Source of the DNA: Candidatus Colimorpha enterica
GTDB lineage: Bacteria > Bacillota > Clostridia > Oscillospirales > CAG-272
DNA: 22,975 nt
Direction: 5' to 3'
NCBI GenBank assembly: GCA_000433515.1
Contig: FR891131.1
Span: 1-22,975 of the forward strand
Shown: positions 1-8,183 of the stretch, in pieces
How the letters are laid out: the number at the start of each line of letters is the position of its first letter
Position numbering within the stretch: the stretch's first letter is position 1
The notes under the pieces: generated by a model
The model's input: only the letters and a program-made list of their open reading frames with translations
Database searches by the model: none
Told to the model about the DNA's origin: nothing
Position numbers and translations under genes: made by a program

Positions 1-1064
1 CGGCAGCCGTATATCAGCGAGGGCACAAGCCTTACCGGGCAGACCGCCGCGCATCTTCCGCAGTCGGTGCATTCGTGCGCCTCCGGCTTTTCCGGTGTTT
101 TTTCGGCGGCAACCGACACGGCAAAGACTCCGGGAGATGTGTATTCGCCGTCAGAAACCTCTTTTGCCGTCATTTCGCCGCCGGTGAAAACAATTCCTCC
201 GTCGGCTGAGCCGCAGAGCGCCGGCAGTCTTTTTATCTCCGTTCCGAAGGGGACGGAGTAAACGCCGGATGTCTTTCCGATGCCCGACACGGTGATGTAT
301 GACGACGTGTACGGAATGCCCTTTGCAAGTGCATCGAAAGCCGCCGCGCAGACCTCTGCCGGGATTACGGGATATCCTGCTTTTCCGGTGTCGGTCAGCG
401 GATTGATCTCAAGATTGAACAGCGCGCTGACAAGCATATGCGGCTCGTGCTGAGGGTATTTGTCCGATACCGTCTTTATCTTCACAAGCCTGCCGTCGGC
501 ATGACCCGAAAGCTCGTCCGCGCACGCGTGCATATGCCGGGGGACCGCAAGATATCCCTTTGCCGTTCCGGTCAGCTTCATGAATATGCGAAGCCCGCCG
601 GCGACAGCTTCCGCACGGTCAAAAACCGTCGCGGCAGCAGATACCGTTCCGGTGTCCGGTTCGCAGCAGTCGGCAATGATGCATTCCGCGGGCTTTTTTG
701 AGGGAACCGACGGGGTGGGTACTCCCATCACGTGAAGCGCATCGCGCAGCTCATCGCCGCTCATCTCCGAAATCCGCTTTTCAGCCGGGTGAAGCGCCGG
801 AGAGAGCCTGCCGAGATAATCGTTTTTCACCGTGACAAACCCGCCGGACAGCGACACCGTCCCGGAAATCCCGGAAAGGAGCGCCGCTCCGTCTCCGTCG
901 GCAAGGACGGTTCCGATAAAGACCGTCTCTCCGCCCCTGACCCTTGTGCTGTATCCGTCGGGTATGCGGAGCGTTACCGACTCCGGGTCAGCCGGCGTGA
1001 CCGGAGTTTTTCTTTTCAGCTCTGAATAGTCGGGGAATACCCCGCCGGTGAAGGTGTTTGACAT
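1..1064 (-). CDS. rnfC: RnfC-like electron transport complex subunit, 3' end beyond window
   Basis: My reverse-strand translation from ATG at 1064 stays open to the window edge (354 codons). It opens with FTGGVFPDYSELKRKTPV, like the RnfC N-terminus. Mid-protein it has CCEPDTGT, the position of the usual ECEP, then LRIFMKLTGTAKGYLAVP. DKYPQHEPHMLVSALF follows, matching the RnfC TKYPQGxEKxLIxA block, and then GYPVIPAEVCAAAFDALAKG. The C-terminal end holds a 4Fe-4S motif, C332-x2-C335-x2-C338-x3-C342-P. RnfC is the peripheral, flavin/NAD- and Fe-S-binding subunit of the Rnf complex, which couples ferredoxin oxidation and NAD reduction to ion pumping. The SD is AGGGGG. Other rnf genes would lie beyond the left edge. 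The sequence is divergent: the QHIG-type segment is not recognisable and the protein looks short before the Fe-S part. A non-Rnf RnfC-like ferredoxin-binding protein is the alternative. Confidence 0.75.
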   Translation of the reverse strand, partial: MSNTFTGGVFPDYSELKRKTPVTPADPESVTLRIPDGYSTRVRGGETVFIGTVLADGDGAALLSGISGTVSLSGGFVTVKNDYLGRLSPALHPAEKRISEMSGDELRDALHVMGVPTPSVPSKKPAECIIADCCEPDTGTVSAAATVFDRAEAVAGGLRIFMKLTGTAKGYLAVPRHMHACADELSGHADGRLVKIKTVSDKYPQHEPHMLVSALFNLEINPLTDTGKAGYPVIPAEVCAAAFDALAKGIPYTSSYITVSGIGKTSGVYSVPFGTEIKRLPALCGSADGGIVFTGGEMTAKEVSDGEYTSPGVFAVSVAAEKTPEKPEAHECTDCGRCAAVCPVRLVPSLIYGC

Positions 1065-1140
1065 TTCTGTCCCCCTTTTTCTCCCGGAAATGCCGGGTGT
1101 GAGGTCGGTGCGGCTGCTGCCGTCTGAAAACCGTACTTCT

Positions 1141-1169
1141 ATTATATAACAAAACGGCTGGAATTACAA
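1141..1169 (-). promoter_or_regulatory. Promoter of the rnfC-like gene
   Basis: On the minus strand, -35 TTGTAA (1169-1164) and -10 TATAAT (1146-1141) are separated by 17 nt. It diverges from the LCP promoter and leaves a leader of about 70 nt before the ATG at 1064. Confidence 0.55.
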
Positions 1170-1225
1170 TATGCAGTGCGATTTTTTCCGGGGGCGGGGA
1201 AGGTGTATTTTTTTCAAATCGCTAC

Positions 1226-1254
1226 TTGAAAAATCCGCGCGGATACTGTATAAT
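1226..1254 (+). promoter_or_regulatory. Promoter of the LCP-glyQS operon
   Basis: TTGAAA (1226-1231), a 17-nt spacer and TATAAT (1249-1254). The leader downstream (to 1339) holds two small inverted repeats, GGAG/CTCC and ATCCGG/CCGGAT. It is too short for a T-box, and I see no T-box core ahead of this synthetase operon. Confidence 0.65.
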
Positions 1255-1339
1255 AATACAATCAGGAGTTATGTGCTCCGATCCGCACCCCGGATCCGGC
1301 AGATTATCCGGATGAAATTACGAAAGGCAGTGTGATAAA

Positions 1340-2344
1340 ATGTCTGCGGTACGCAATTTTATTATAACCCTTATCCTGTCGCTTCTGATATTCGGACTTA
1401 TCGCCTACGGTATAGTTCAGTTCGCCCTCGGCGCGTTCGGACTTGACGGAAAGGGCGACGAAAGTCAGGGCACTGACAGCATCACCGTTGAACCGGACGG
1501 CAGCGTGACCGACAGCCCCGACGACCCGAAGACCTGGGACGATGTAAAGGGCGACAGCTTCACCGTCCTGCTCATAGGAACCGACCATCAGCCGTCGGTG
1601 TATAAAGACTACGGCAAAAGCGAGGGCACCGACGAAAACGGGTTCCCGAAGGACCCGCGCACGGTAGGCGCCGACACAATGATACTTGTAAGGGTCAACA
1701 AGGAAACCGGAGAGTGCGTCATCTGCGCGATCCCGACCAATACGAAGATAACAGCCGACGGTATGCAGTGCCGTCTGTCGGAGCTTTATGCCATGAAGGG
1801 CGCTGAGGCGGTGAAAAGAAGGGTGATGGCTCTTACCGGGCTTCCGGTCGATTATTATGCCGCAATAAGCGTGGAAAACTTCGCAAAGCTGATAAACGAG
1901 CTCGGCGGGGTGACCTTCTTCGTTGCCAACGATATAAACTATGTTGACAACACCGGGAAAACCGTCAACCTCCGCCGCGGCTCTCAGAAGCTGAACGGCG
2001 AAAAGGCGGTTTCGATGCTGAAATACCGCGGTTACGGCGACGGTGACAATACAAGGCGCTCGTGTGCGGCAAAGTTCATAAAGGAGCTGGCAAAGGCGGT
2101 TCTTGTCCAGAGCAATTATTCCGACGCAAACGTGCTTTACACAAAGTACAAGGACTATTTCGACACCGATTTTACGCTTGATGTCCTCGGAAAAAACATC
2201 GACCTCATCTTCTCGTATTCCAAGATGAACGTCATTGAGTATACATACCCCGGCACAACGACCGGAACCGGAGAAGACGAGTATTTCAGCCCCGGCATCC
2301 TCAAAGCCACGGAATATTTCAGCAAATATAAATTCAACGGCTGA
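1340..2344 (+). CDS. LytR-CpsA-Psr (LCP) family wall protein, divergent active site
   Basis: A 334-aa protein with one membrane segment near the N-terminus (about residues 7-30) and an acidic linker. An extracellular LCP domain follows (about 73-260): FTVLLIGTD at 74-82, ADTMILVRVN at 111-120, the INELGGV turn near 185-191, LNGEKAVSMLKYR ending at R230, and DGDNTRR (234-240). LCP enzymes attach teichoic acid, capsule or other glycopolymers to peptidoglycan from undecaprenyl-phosphate carriers. The usual SIPRD strand reads AIPTNT here (130-135), so the Arg and Asp of that motif are missing while Asp112, Arg230 and the C-terminal Arg pair remain. The SD (GAAAGG) is about 12 nt from the ATG and weak. 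It is followed 25 nt later by glycyl-tRNA synthetase, probably on the same transcript. The family is secure; enzyme activity is uncertain. Confidence 0.88.
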   Translation: MSAVRNFIITLILSLLIFGLIAYGIVQFALGAFGLDGKGDESQGTDSITVEPDGSVTDSPDDPKTWDDVKGDSFTVLLIGTDHQPSVYKDYGKSEGTDENGFPKDPRTVGADTMILVRVNKETGECVICAIPTNTKITADGMQCRLSELYAMKGAEAVKRRVMALTGLPVDYYAAISVENFAKLINELGGVTFFVANDINYVDNTGKTVNLRRGSQKLNGEKAVSMLKYRGYGDGDNTRRSCAAKFIKELAKAVLVQSNYSDANVLYTKYKDYFDTDFTLDVLGKNIDLIFSYSKMNVIEYTYPGTTTGTGEDEYFSPGILKATEYFSKYKFNG

Positions 2345-2369
2345 TGCCGGCCACCGAAAGGATAATAAA

Positions 2370-3749
2370 ATGAACAACTCCGAAAAAACAATGGATAAGA
2401 TAGTTTCTCTCTGCAAGGGACGCGGCTTCGTGTACCCCGGAAGCGAGATATACGGCGGACTTGCAAACGCATGGGACTACGGTCCCCTCGGCGTCGAGTT
2501 CAAGAACAACGTCAAGAAGGCGTGGTGGAAGAAATTCGTTCAGGAAAGCCCCTATAACGTCGGACTTGACTCCGCGATAATAATGAACCCCCAGACATGG
2601 GTTACGTCGGGGCACGTGGGCGGCTTCTCCGACCCCCTTATGGACTGCAGGGACTGCCACGCAAGACAGAGAGCCGATAAGCTCATCGAGGACAACGGCG
2701 GACACGCAGAGGGCATGACCTTCGAGCAGATGACGCAGTACATAAAGGACAACAACATCGCCTGCCCGGAGTGCGGCAGTCACAATTTCACCGATATAAG
2801 AAAGTTCAACCTTATGTTCAAGACCTATATCGGCGTTACCGAGGACTCAAAGAGCGAGGTCTACCTCCGTCCGGAGACTGCGCAGGGCATATTCGTAAAC
2901 TTCACGAACATCCAGCGCACCACAAGAAAAAAGCTCCCCTTCGGCGTCTGCCAGGTGGGAAAGTCCTTCAGAAACGAGATCACACCCGGAAACTTCATTT
3001 TCCGTATCAGGGAGTTCGAGCAGATGGAGTGCGAATTCTTCTGCAAGCCCGACACCGACCTTGAGTGGTTCTATTACTGGAAGGACTACTGCAAGAACTT
3101 CCTTCTATCCCTCGGCATGAGCGAGGAGAATATGCGTCTGCGCGACCATGAGAAGGAGGAGCTGTCCTTCTACTCAAAGGCTACCACCGATATCGAGTAC
3201 CTTTTCCCGTTCGGGTGGGGCGAGCTTTGGGGCATTGCCGACAGAACAAATTACGACCTCGGCAGACATCAGGAGGCCAGCGGAAAGCCGCTTGACTACT
3301 TCGACCCCGAGACAAACGAGAGATATATCCCCTATGTTGTCGAGCCGTCTCTCGGCGCCGACAGGGTGGCGCTTGCGTTCCTCTGCGAGGCTTATGACGA
3401 GGAGGTCGTTGACGCGGAGAAGAACGACGTCAGGACCGTTCTGCGTCTCCATCCGTTCCTTGCACCCTTCAAGGCGGCTGTCCTTCCGCTTTCAAAGAAG
3501 CTCGGCGATTCCGCTATGAAGGTCTATGAGACGCTGGCAAAGGACTTCAATGTCGATTACGACGAGGCAGGCTCCATAGGCAAGCGTTACCGCAGACAGG
3601 ACGAGATCGGCACCCCGATGTGCATCACCTACGATTTCGACAGCGAAAACGACGGCTGTGTCACCGTCCGCGACAGGGATACAATGGAACAGGTCAGGAT
3701 CCCGATCGACGGGCTTAAGGCTTATATCGAGGAGAAGATAAGGTTCTGA
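2370..3749 (+). CDS. glyQS: Glycyl-tRNA synthetase, dimeric (alpha2) type
   Basis: A 459-aa class II synthetase that charges tRNA-Gly in the cytoplasm. The single-chain eukaryotic/archaeal-like type shows in YPGSEIYGGLANAWDYGPLG (about 22-41), motif 2 SFRNEITPGNFIFRIREFEQ (199-218), motif 3 EPSLGADRVALAF (325-337), and a C-terminal anticodon-binding domain from about 363 that ends in GTPMCITYDF and the VRDRDT strand. A Cys4 insertion (C93, C96, C132, C135) looks like a zinc knuckle. I chose the ATG at 2370, with SD GAAAGGA 7 nt upstream, over longer in-frame readings that run into the LCP gene. It is the last gene of its unit, with a terminator 28 nt after the stop. Codon use is strongly GC-ending, as expected for a core gene. 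Many Bacillota carry this single-gene form instead of separate glyQ and glyS. Confidence 0.97.
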   Translation: MNNSEKTMDKIVSLCKGRGFVYPGSEIYGGLANAWDYGPLGVEFKNNVKKAWWKKFVQESPYNVGLDSAIIMNPQTWVTSGHVGGFSDPLMDCRDCHARQRADKLIEDNGGHAEGMTFEQMTQYIKDNNIACPECGSHNFTDIRKFNLMFKTYIGVTEDSKSEVYLRPETAQGIFVNFTNIQRTTRKKLPFGVCQVGKSFRNEITPGNFIFRIREFEQMECEFFCKPDTDLEWFYYWKDYCKNFLLSLGMSEENMRLRDHEKEELSFYSKATTDIEYLFPFGWGELWGIADRTNYDLGRHQEASGKPLDYFDPETNERYIPYVVEPSLGADRVALAFLCEAYDEEVVDAEKNDVRTVLRLHPFLAPFKAAVLPLSKKLGDSAMKVYETLAKDFNVDYDEAGSIGKRYRRQDEIGTPMCITYDFDSENDGCVTVRDRDTMEQVRIPIDGLKAYIEEKIRF

Positions 3750-3776
3750 TCCGCGAAACACAACAGATATCCCGCT

Positions 3777-3820
3777 CCCCGCGGTTTTTGCATACTGTGC
3801 AGAAACCGCGGGGATTTTTT
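3777..3820 (+). terminator. Intrinsic terminator after glyQS
   Basis: CCCCGCGGTTT pairs with AAACCGCGGGG. The stem continues through a wobble pair into TGCA/TGCA around a 5-nt loop, and ATTTTTT follows. It is unrelated in sequence to the four GGGTGT-type hairpins elsewhere in the window. Confidence 0.92.
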
Positions 3821-3881
3821 ATGCAGGTGCACCGGAGCCTGATGCCATAAATTAAACATATGCATAAATGATTCTGGCATA

Positions 3882-3928
3882 CGGAACGGTTATATGGGCG
3901 GATTGTCGCGCAAACATGGGCGGAACGG
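3882..3928 (+). repeat. Direct repeats upstream of the 4118 promoter
   Basis: ATGGGCGGA occurs at 3894-3902 and 3916-3924, 22 bp apart (about two helical turns). CGGAACGG occurs at 3882-3889 and 3921-3928. They lie just upstream of the putative -35 at 3949, where an activator could bind. The rest of the 3821-4117 gap shows only an ATGCCA/TGGCAT inverted repeat at 3842-3880 and no coding signal. Confidence 0.35.
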
Positions 3929-3948
3929 GCAAAGCAGGGCTTCCGGCG

Positions 3949-3978
3949 TTGACTGAAAGCCTTTTTATGTGGTAAAAT
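3949..3978 (+). promoter_or_regulatory. Possible promoter of the 4118 gene
   Basis: TTGACT (3949-3954), an 18-nt spacer and TAAAAT (3973-3978). The match is moderate, and it leaves a leader of about 130 nt. Confidence 0.4.
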
Positions 3979-4117
3979 CAGCCCATAAACAGATCAAAAA
4001 GACCTGCATCCCGTCCGATCGTACCGGAGTCTGCAACAGTGCACGGTTGCGGATCATGGGGAAATCACCGGTTTGCAGGGCTTTGAAAATAATACTGAAA
4101 TACTGTTGAGGTGCAAA

Positions 4118-4846
4118 ATGAAAAAAATCAGAACAGGAAAGATCTTTGCCGTGGTTTCGGCAATTATGCTGCTTGTATCGGCGTTTGCCGTTACTTCTTC
4201 TGCCGCTGCTCCCAAGGACGGACAGCTTTACCCGATGTTCCTTCTCGGTGACAAACAGCCGCAGTATTCGTTTTGGTACACCGGTGCCGCTGCCGGAACC
4301 GATCCGATGAAGGGCGCGACTGTTGTCGAATCGCTTGCGGAGGGAAACAAGGTCACGTACGAAAACGACAACACCATCAATCTCATAATCGACAAAGCCG
4401 GCGATAAGATCTCAAGAGGCGCGGTTGCATTCACCGCACCGGCTGACGGCGAATATTCCGTCGAATTCAGCGCAGGTCTGTGGTGGGAAGGCGCAGCGAC
4501 ATCCTACGCCATTGAGGTCTACGTTGACGGAAAGCTCGTTGAAGGCTCCCACAAGGAATTCAACGGCGGCTCATGGGGGTCGTATTCCTTTACCGGGATC
4601 AGGGCAAGAGCAGGCAAAGTCATCTGCATCGTTCCCTGCGCGGCAAATGAAGGCGGTGCGCTTTCGGATATTTCCCAGCCGCTGAAGCTGACGAATTACA
4701 AGCTCAATTTTGTAAAGTCCGTAACCTTTGAGCCTGACACACCCACTCCTCCCACACCGGACACGTCCGACGGAATTATTGCAGCGGCAATAACTCTTGC
4801 TCTCTGCGGAGCGGCTGTGGTCATTTCAAAGAAAGCTCACAGATAA
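4118..4846 (+). CDS. Secreted, C-terminally anchored beta-sandwich-like protein, unknown function
   Basis: A 242-aa protein starting at the ATG at 4118 (a GAGG-type SD lies 5 nt upstream; an in-frame start at 4073 would put extra residues before the signal peptide). Residues 1-30 form a signal peptide (MKKIRTGKIF, a hydrophobic core, then AVTSSAAA). The body (about 32-205) is rich in aromatic and beta-forming residues: TAPADGEYSVEFSAGLWWEG, then an IEVYVDGKLV strand and GSWGSYSFTGI. This is what one expects of a carbohydrate-binding beta-sandwich, but I recognise no family. A Pro/Thr linker (TPTPPTPDTSD) precedes a hydrophobic stretch and SKKAHR, so the protein is membrane-held or carries a degenerate sorting signal. 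It stands between its own promoter and a terminator, directly upstream of the solute-binding/GH123 pair, which suggests a surface glycan role by inference. Confidence 0.75.
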   Translation: MKKIRTGKIFAVVSAIMLLVSAFAVTSSAAAPKDGQLYPMFLLGDKQPQYSFWYTGAAAGTDPMKGATVVESLAEGNKVTYENDNTINLIIDKAGDKISRGAVAFTAPADGEYSVEFSAGLWWEGAATSYAIEVYVDGKLVEGSHKEFNGGSWGSYSFTGIRARAGKVICIVPCAANEGGALSDISQPLKLTNYKLNFVKSVTFEPDTPTPPTPDTSDGIIAAAITLALCGAAVVISKKAHR

Positions 4847-4873
4847 CAGATAAATCAACAGAAAAAATCCCGC

Positions 4874-4920
4874 GGGGTGTTGAAAAACCGGTTACGAGTT
4901 TTTTGACACCCCACATTTTT
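4874..4920 (+). terminator. GGGTGT-family terminator hairpin 1
   Basis: GGGGTGTTGAAAAAC (4874-4888) pairs with GTTTTTTGACACCCC (4898-4912) through two wobbles. The loop has 9 nt and ACATTTTT follows. It ends the 4118 transcript. Confidence 0.82.
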
Positions 4921-4972
4921 AAGAAACGTTCCGGAGGTTCCGGGGCGGCAATGTCAGAAAGGCATGGTTATA

Positions 4973-6457
4973 ATGAAACACAGTTCAATTGTCAGAAAGG
5001 TGCTTGTGCTCCTTATCGTGTTCTCCTCTCTGATCTCGGCGGCGGCGTGTACGGCGACCGGCGGCGGAGAAGGAACAAAGGGAACGTCGGGCACCGTAGG
5101 CACCGATGTCACATCAACTCCCGAGACTGAGCCTCCGTATCCGCTTGATATCGTCGATTACGGCGGAAAGTCGTTCAGGGTCACGCTCCTCAGCGCTTCC
5201 GATGAGGTGGAATTCTTTATTTCCGACGGCGCAAACGGAGACGATGTCGATGCCGCGCTTTACAAAAGAAACTCGGTAATAGAGGATCGGTATAAAATTA
5301 CCATCGAGCCGGTGTATATAAACGGCGAGGGGCTTTTCGGGCACACAAACACGATAGCTGACGTTATCCTGTCGGACAACGACGCATACGATCTCGTTAC
5401 GTCATACGCATTTGCTGCAGGTCCGCTTGTCATGAACAGCTGTCTTTTCGACTGGAAGCAGCAGAAGCACAACGATCTTGAGGCTTCGTGGTGGATAAAG
5501 TCGATAAACGACAAGTTTGAGATAGACGGTCACCTCTATACCGCCGTCGGCGATACGAATTTGTACACGCTTATCTATACATACGCAATGATGTTCAACC
5601 GCACGGCGGGCGACAACGAGAAGATCACCTCAGAGGTCTTTGCCGCAGTCAAGGACGGAAGCTGGACGATAGACAAATTCAACACTATCGTTTCAAACAT
5701 CTACAACGACATCGACGGCGAGAACGGAAGAACCGCGGGCGATTACTACGGCTTCCAGGGCGAGTGCCTGACCAACCTTGACAACTACAATTTCGCCTTC
5801 AACATCCCGATGATGGACAACCGCGAGGCGGGAGAAGCCGGGATACGGTTCGTCTACGACGGCGAGAAGCTCCATGACGCCATTGACAAGATAATCAGAC
5901 TCTACTGGAACAACAGCGGCTCGTATGTCGAGGGTGACAATGTTGACGCATTTGTAAACGGCAGATCGGTATTCAGCACCATGCTTCTCAACGAATGCTT
6001 CTCAACCATGCGCAACATGAGGGACGACTATACCATTCTTCCGTACCCGAAGTTCAACGAGGATCAGAAGGAATATCTGACCGGAATGATGGACAACTAC
6101 ATGGTCATCGGAATTCCGATCAGCGAGAGGGACACGGATTTCGTTTCTCTTGTCACCGAGGCACTGAACTATGAGGCGGAGAGGATTCTCTACCCCGCGT
6201 ACTACGATGACGCGCTTCAGAACAAATACAGCCGCGACGACGAGACAATTGAGATGCTGAACATCCTGATGAACGGCAGAACGGCTGATTTCGGAACGCT
6301 TTTCCAGAACAACCTTGACAACATCTCCTGCTGGTTCAGATGGATCGTCGATTCAAAGGAAAACACCTCTGCAAGCTACGTCGCCGAGAGGAAGGACTAC
6401 ATTGAGATGCTGACCGCGGCTATCGTGACCAAATACCGCGAGGGTGCACTCGGATGA
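4973..6457 (+). CDS. Extracellular solute-binding lipoprotein, carbohydrate ABC-type
   Basis: A 494-aa protein. ATG 4973 is preferred over ATG 4964 because the SD AGAAAGG (4956-4962) is 10 nt from the former and 1 nt from the latter. The signal peptide ends in SLISAAAC, with Cys26 as the probable lipidation site (imperfect lipobox). The body fits a bacterial sugar-binding fold: DVDAALYKRNSVIEDRYKI near the start, ASWWIKS, VKDGSWTIDKFN, YTILPYPKFNEDQ, and a C-terminal block with KYSRDDETIEMLNILM. It is clearly homologous to the lipoprotein at 9207-10631. The usual role is to deliver an oligosaccharide to MalF/MalG-type permeases, but none are encoded here. The downstream GH123-like lipoprotein overlaps it by 4 nt (ATGA), so the two are translationally coupled. 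Confidence 0.9.
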   Translation: MKHSSIVRKVLVLLIVFSSLISAAACTATGGGEGTKGTSGTVGTDVTSTPETEPPYPLDIVDYGGKSFRVTLLSASDEVEFFISDGANGDDVDAALYKRNSVIEDRYKITIEPVYINGEGLFGHTNTIADVILSDNDAYDLVTSYAFAAGPLVMNSCLFDWKQQKHNDLEASWWIKSINDKFEIDGHLYTAVGDTNLYTLIYTYAMMFNRTAGDNEKITSEVFAAVKDGSWTIDKFNTIVSNIYNDIDGENGRTAGDYYGFQGECLTNLDNYNFAFNIPMMDNREAGEAGIRFVYDGEKLHDAIDKIIRLYWNNSGSYVEGDNVDAFVNGRSVFSTMLLNECFSTMRNMRDDYTILPYPKFNEDQKEYLTGMMDNYMVIGIPISERDTDFVSLVTEALNYEAERILYPAYYDDALQNKYSRDDETIEMLNILMNGRTADFGTLFQNNLDNISCWFRWIVDSKENTSASYVAERKDYIEMLTAAIVTKYREGALG

Positions 6458-8121
6458 AGAGACGGATACTGCTTATCCTCCTTGCGGGTTTGACGCTGAT
6501 ACCGGCAGTTTCCTGCTCGCGCGGGAACACACCGGCTTATGAGAGCGGTTCTTCAGGGACCGTGACCGAAACTCCCGGCGGATCGGAGACGCTCCCCGGC
6601 GGAAATGAAGACAAAACTATGATTTCATGGATATCGAACGGCTATGACAAGATCATAGCGAACGGAGACGTGCCGAAAAAGCCAAGCGATTCCCATACCG
6701 TCTATATGGCAAAGGGCGAAAGCGAGGGCTGCCAGATATCTCTGCGCTCCCCGGAGGACATGGCCGGTGTGACGGTTGAGATATCGGTGCCTGAGGGGCT
6801 GACTGCTTCTGCCGGCATCGAAAAGACCCAGCGGATCGCCGGAAAACGCTGGCCTGACGGGCTTCTGCCGCTTGACAAGGTAAAAAGCTTTGATCTGAAG
6901 AGCGGGGAGACCTCGACAGTATACATAAAATTCAGATCGTCCGGCAGCACCCCGGCGGGGGATCACAAATGCACCGTGACGGTGAAGGACGGAAGCGGCG
7001 AGGCAATTGCCACAGCCGGGATCACCGTTCACGTCTGGGATTTTGAGCTTGACGGTGAGGATTCGATCGAATGCTGGATCCCTGTCATCTGGGAAGCGCT
7101 TGCGAAGGAATACGGCTTCGGCGATCTGCGCGCCGGCGCTCTTCCCGAGGAGGACATGGAGAGGCTGCGCGTTATCTATAAGCTGTATTACGATATGCTG
7201 CTTGACTACGGTATCTGCGGGGGAGACCTTCCGTATGATATCCTTGACGACCGCGCGGACGAATATCTGAACGACCCGAGAGTGAAGGTGTTCACGATCG
7301 GGCAGGGCGAGGTCGATGAGGAGACGCTCCGCGCACGCTACAACAAAATAAAGGACAATCCGGAATGGCTTGCGAAGGCGTTGTATTACTCTCTCGACGA
7401 GCCGACCACCCGCGCCATGCTTGACGAGCTTGCATCGCGCTCTGCGGCTGTCAGGAGGATCGCGCCGGGGGTGAAGACCATTTCGGCATACTATGAAAAC
7501 ATAACCTATGACGGCGTGACCGACGCTACAGGGTTCCTTCAGGAGCACCTTGACATTTCCGTCCCGAAGCTCTGTCTGTTTGAGCGCGTGGGCGGGCTTG
7601 AGAGTTACAAAAAGCGTTTTCAGGCTTATAGGGCGGCAGGCAACAAGGTCTACACCTATGTCTGCTGGGAGCCGTGGAAGCCCTTCCTCAACGTATTTGT
7701 CAACGAGGAGGGCATCGACCACCGCGCTCTGTTCTGGCAGATATACGACTGCGGTGCAGACGGCTTCCTTTACTGGGCGGCAAATCAGTGGTATGACCTT
7801 GACGTCAACCCGTGGAACAGCATGCAGACGATCCCGTGGTTGACAAGGGATATCTACGGCGACGGGTCGTTCATGTATCCCGGCAACAAATTCGGCTTTG
7901 ACGACCCCTGCTCGTCGCTCAGACTTGAGGCGGTGAGAGACGGACTTGAGGACAACACGCTGCTCCGCATGGCAAAGAAGCATCTCAGCAACTCGTGGCT
8001 CGACAAAGAGATCGACAAGGTCACAAAGAGCCCGACGATCTCAACGACCGACAGCGGTGTTTTCGATACCGTCAGGATCAATATCGGAAACGCACTTGAA
8101 AAAGCACTTTCGGGGAAATAA
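6454..8121 (+). CDS. GH123/DUF4091-type glycoside hydrolase lipoprotein
   Basis: A 555-aa protein with a lipoprotein signal peptide (lipobox AVSC, Cys21) and a low-complexity Gly/Ser/Thr linker. A beta-sandwich domain spans about residues 65-195 (YMAKGESEGCQISLRSPEDM), and a catalytic-type barrel spans about 200-500. SLDEP holds Asp315-Glu316, the adjacent Asp-Glu pair expected for GH123 N-acetylgalactosaminidases that use substrate-assisted catalysis. VYTYVCWEPWKPFLN and GFLYWAANQWYD are typical DUF4091 strands, and LRLEAVRDGLEDNTLL closes the domain. It should act outside the cell on a glycan delivered to the partner binding protein. The substrate is not certain: known GH123 enzymes act on beta-GalNAc, and most DUF4091 members are untested. 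A terminator hairpin follows its stop. Confidence 0.85.
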   Translation: MKRRILLILLAGLTLIPAVSCSRGNTPAYESGSSGTVTETPGGSETLPGGNEDKTMISWISNGYDKIIANGDVPKKPSDSHTVYMAKGESEGCQISLRSPEDMAGVTVEISVPEGLTASAGIEKTQRIAGKRWPDGLLPLDKVKSFDLKSGETSTVYIKFRSSGSTPAGDHKCTVTVKDGSGEAIATAGITVHVWDFELDGEDSIECWIPVIWEALAKEYGFGDLRAGALPEEDMERLRVIYKLYYDMLLDYGICGGDLPYDILDDRADEYLNDPRVKVFTIGQGEVDEETLRARYNKIKDNPEWLAKALYYSLDEPTTRAMLDELASRSAAVRRIAPGVKTISAYYENITYDGVTDATGFLQEHLDISVPKLCLFERVGGLESYKKRFQAYRAAGNKVYTYVCWEPWKPFLNVFVNEEGIDHRALFWQIYDCGADGFLYWAANQWYDLDVNPWNSMQTIPWLTRDIYGDGSFMYPGNKFGFDDPCSSLRLEAVRDGLEDNTLLRMAKKHLSNSWLDKEIDKVTKSPTISTTDSGVFDTVRINIGNALEKALSGK

Positions 8122-8132
8122 ATGAAAATCGT

Positions 8133-8180
8133 GGGGTGTTAAATTACTCATCTTGAGTTTTTTGACACCCCTGATTTCTT
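8133..8180 (+). terminator. GGGTGT-family terminator hairpin 2
   Basis: GGGGTGTTAAA pairs with TTTTGACACCCC, and an inner ACTCA/TGAGT stem closes on a 3-nt loop (8133-8171). A T-rich tail follows. It ends the 4973-8121 operon and lies just upstream of the phd promoter. Confidence 0.82.
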
Positions 8181-8183
8181 TTC

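Noticed and set aside
67..1029. Several short plus-strand frames
   Set aside because: All are antisense to the rnfC-like gene, which has clear Fe-S and RnfC motifs.
1255..1339. T-box riboswitch ahead of the glyQS operon
   Set aside because: The leader is only about 80 nt and lacks a T-box core and a terminator; the synthetase is the second gene.
1304..2416. 370-codon open frame on the minus strand
   Set aside because: It lies opposite the LCP gene, runs past both of its ends, and shows no domain or SD.
6625..7983. 452-codon open frame on the minus strand
   Set aside because: It lies opposite the GH123/DUF4091 gene, whose lipobox, motifs and 4-nt overlap with its neighbour are convincing. 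The minus reading has no recognisable domain and reflects GC-rich codon use.
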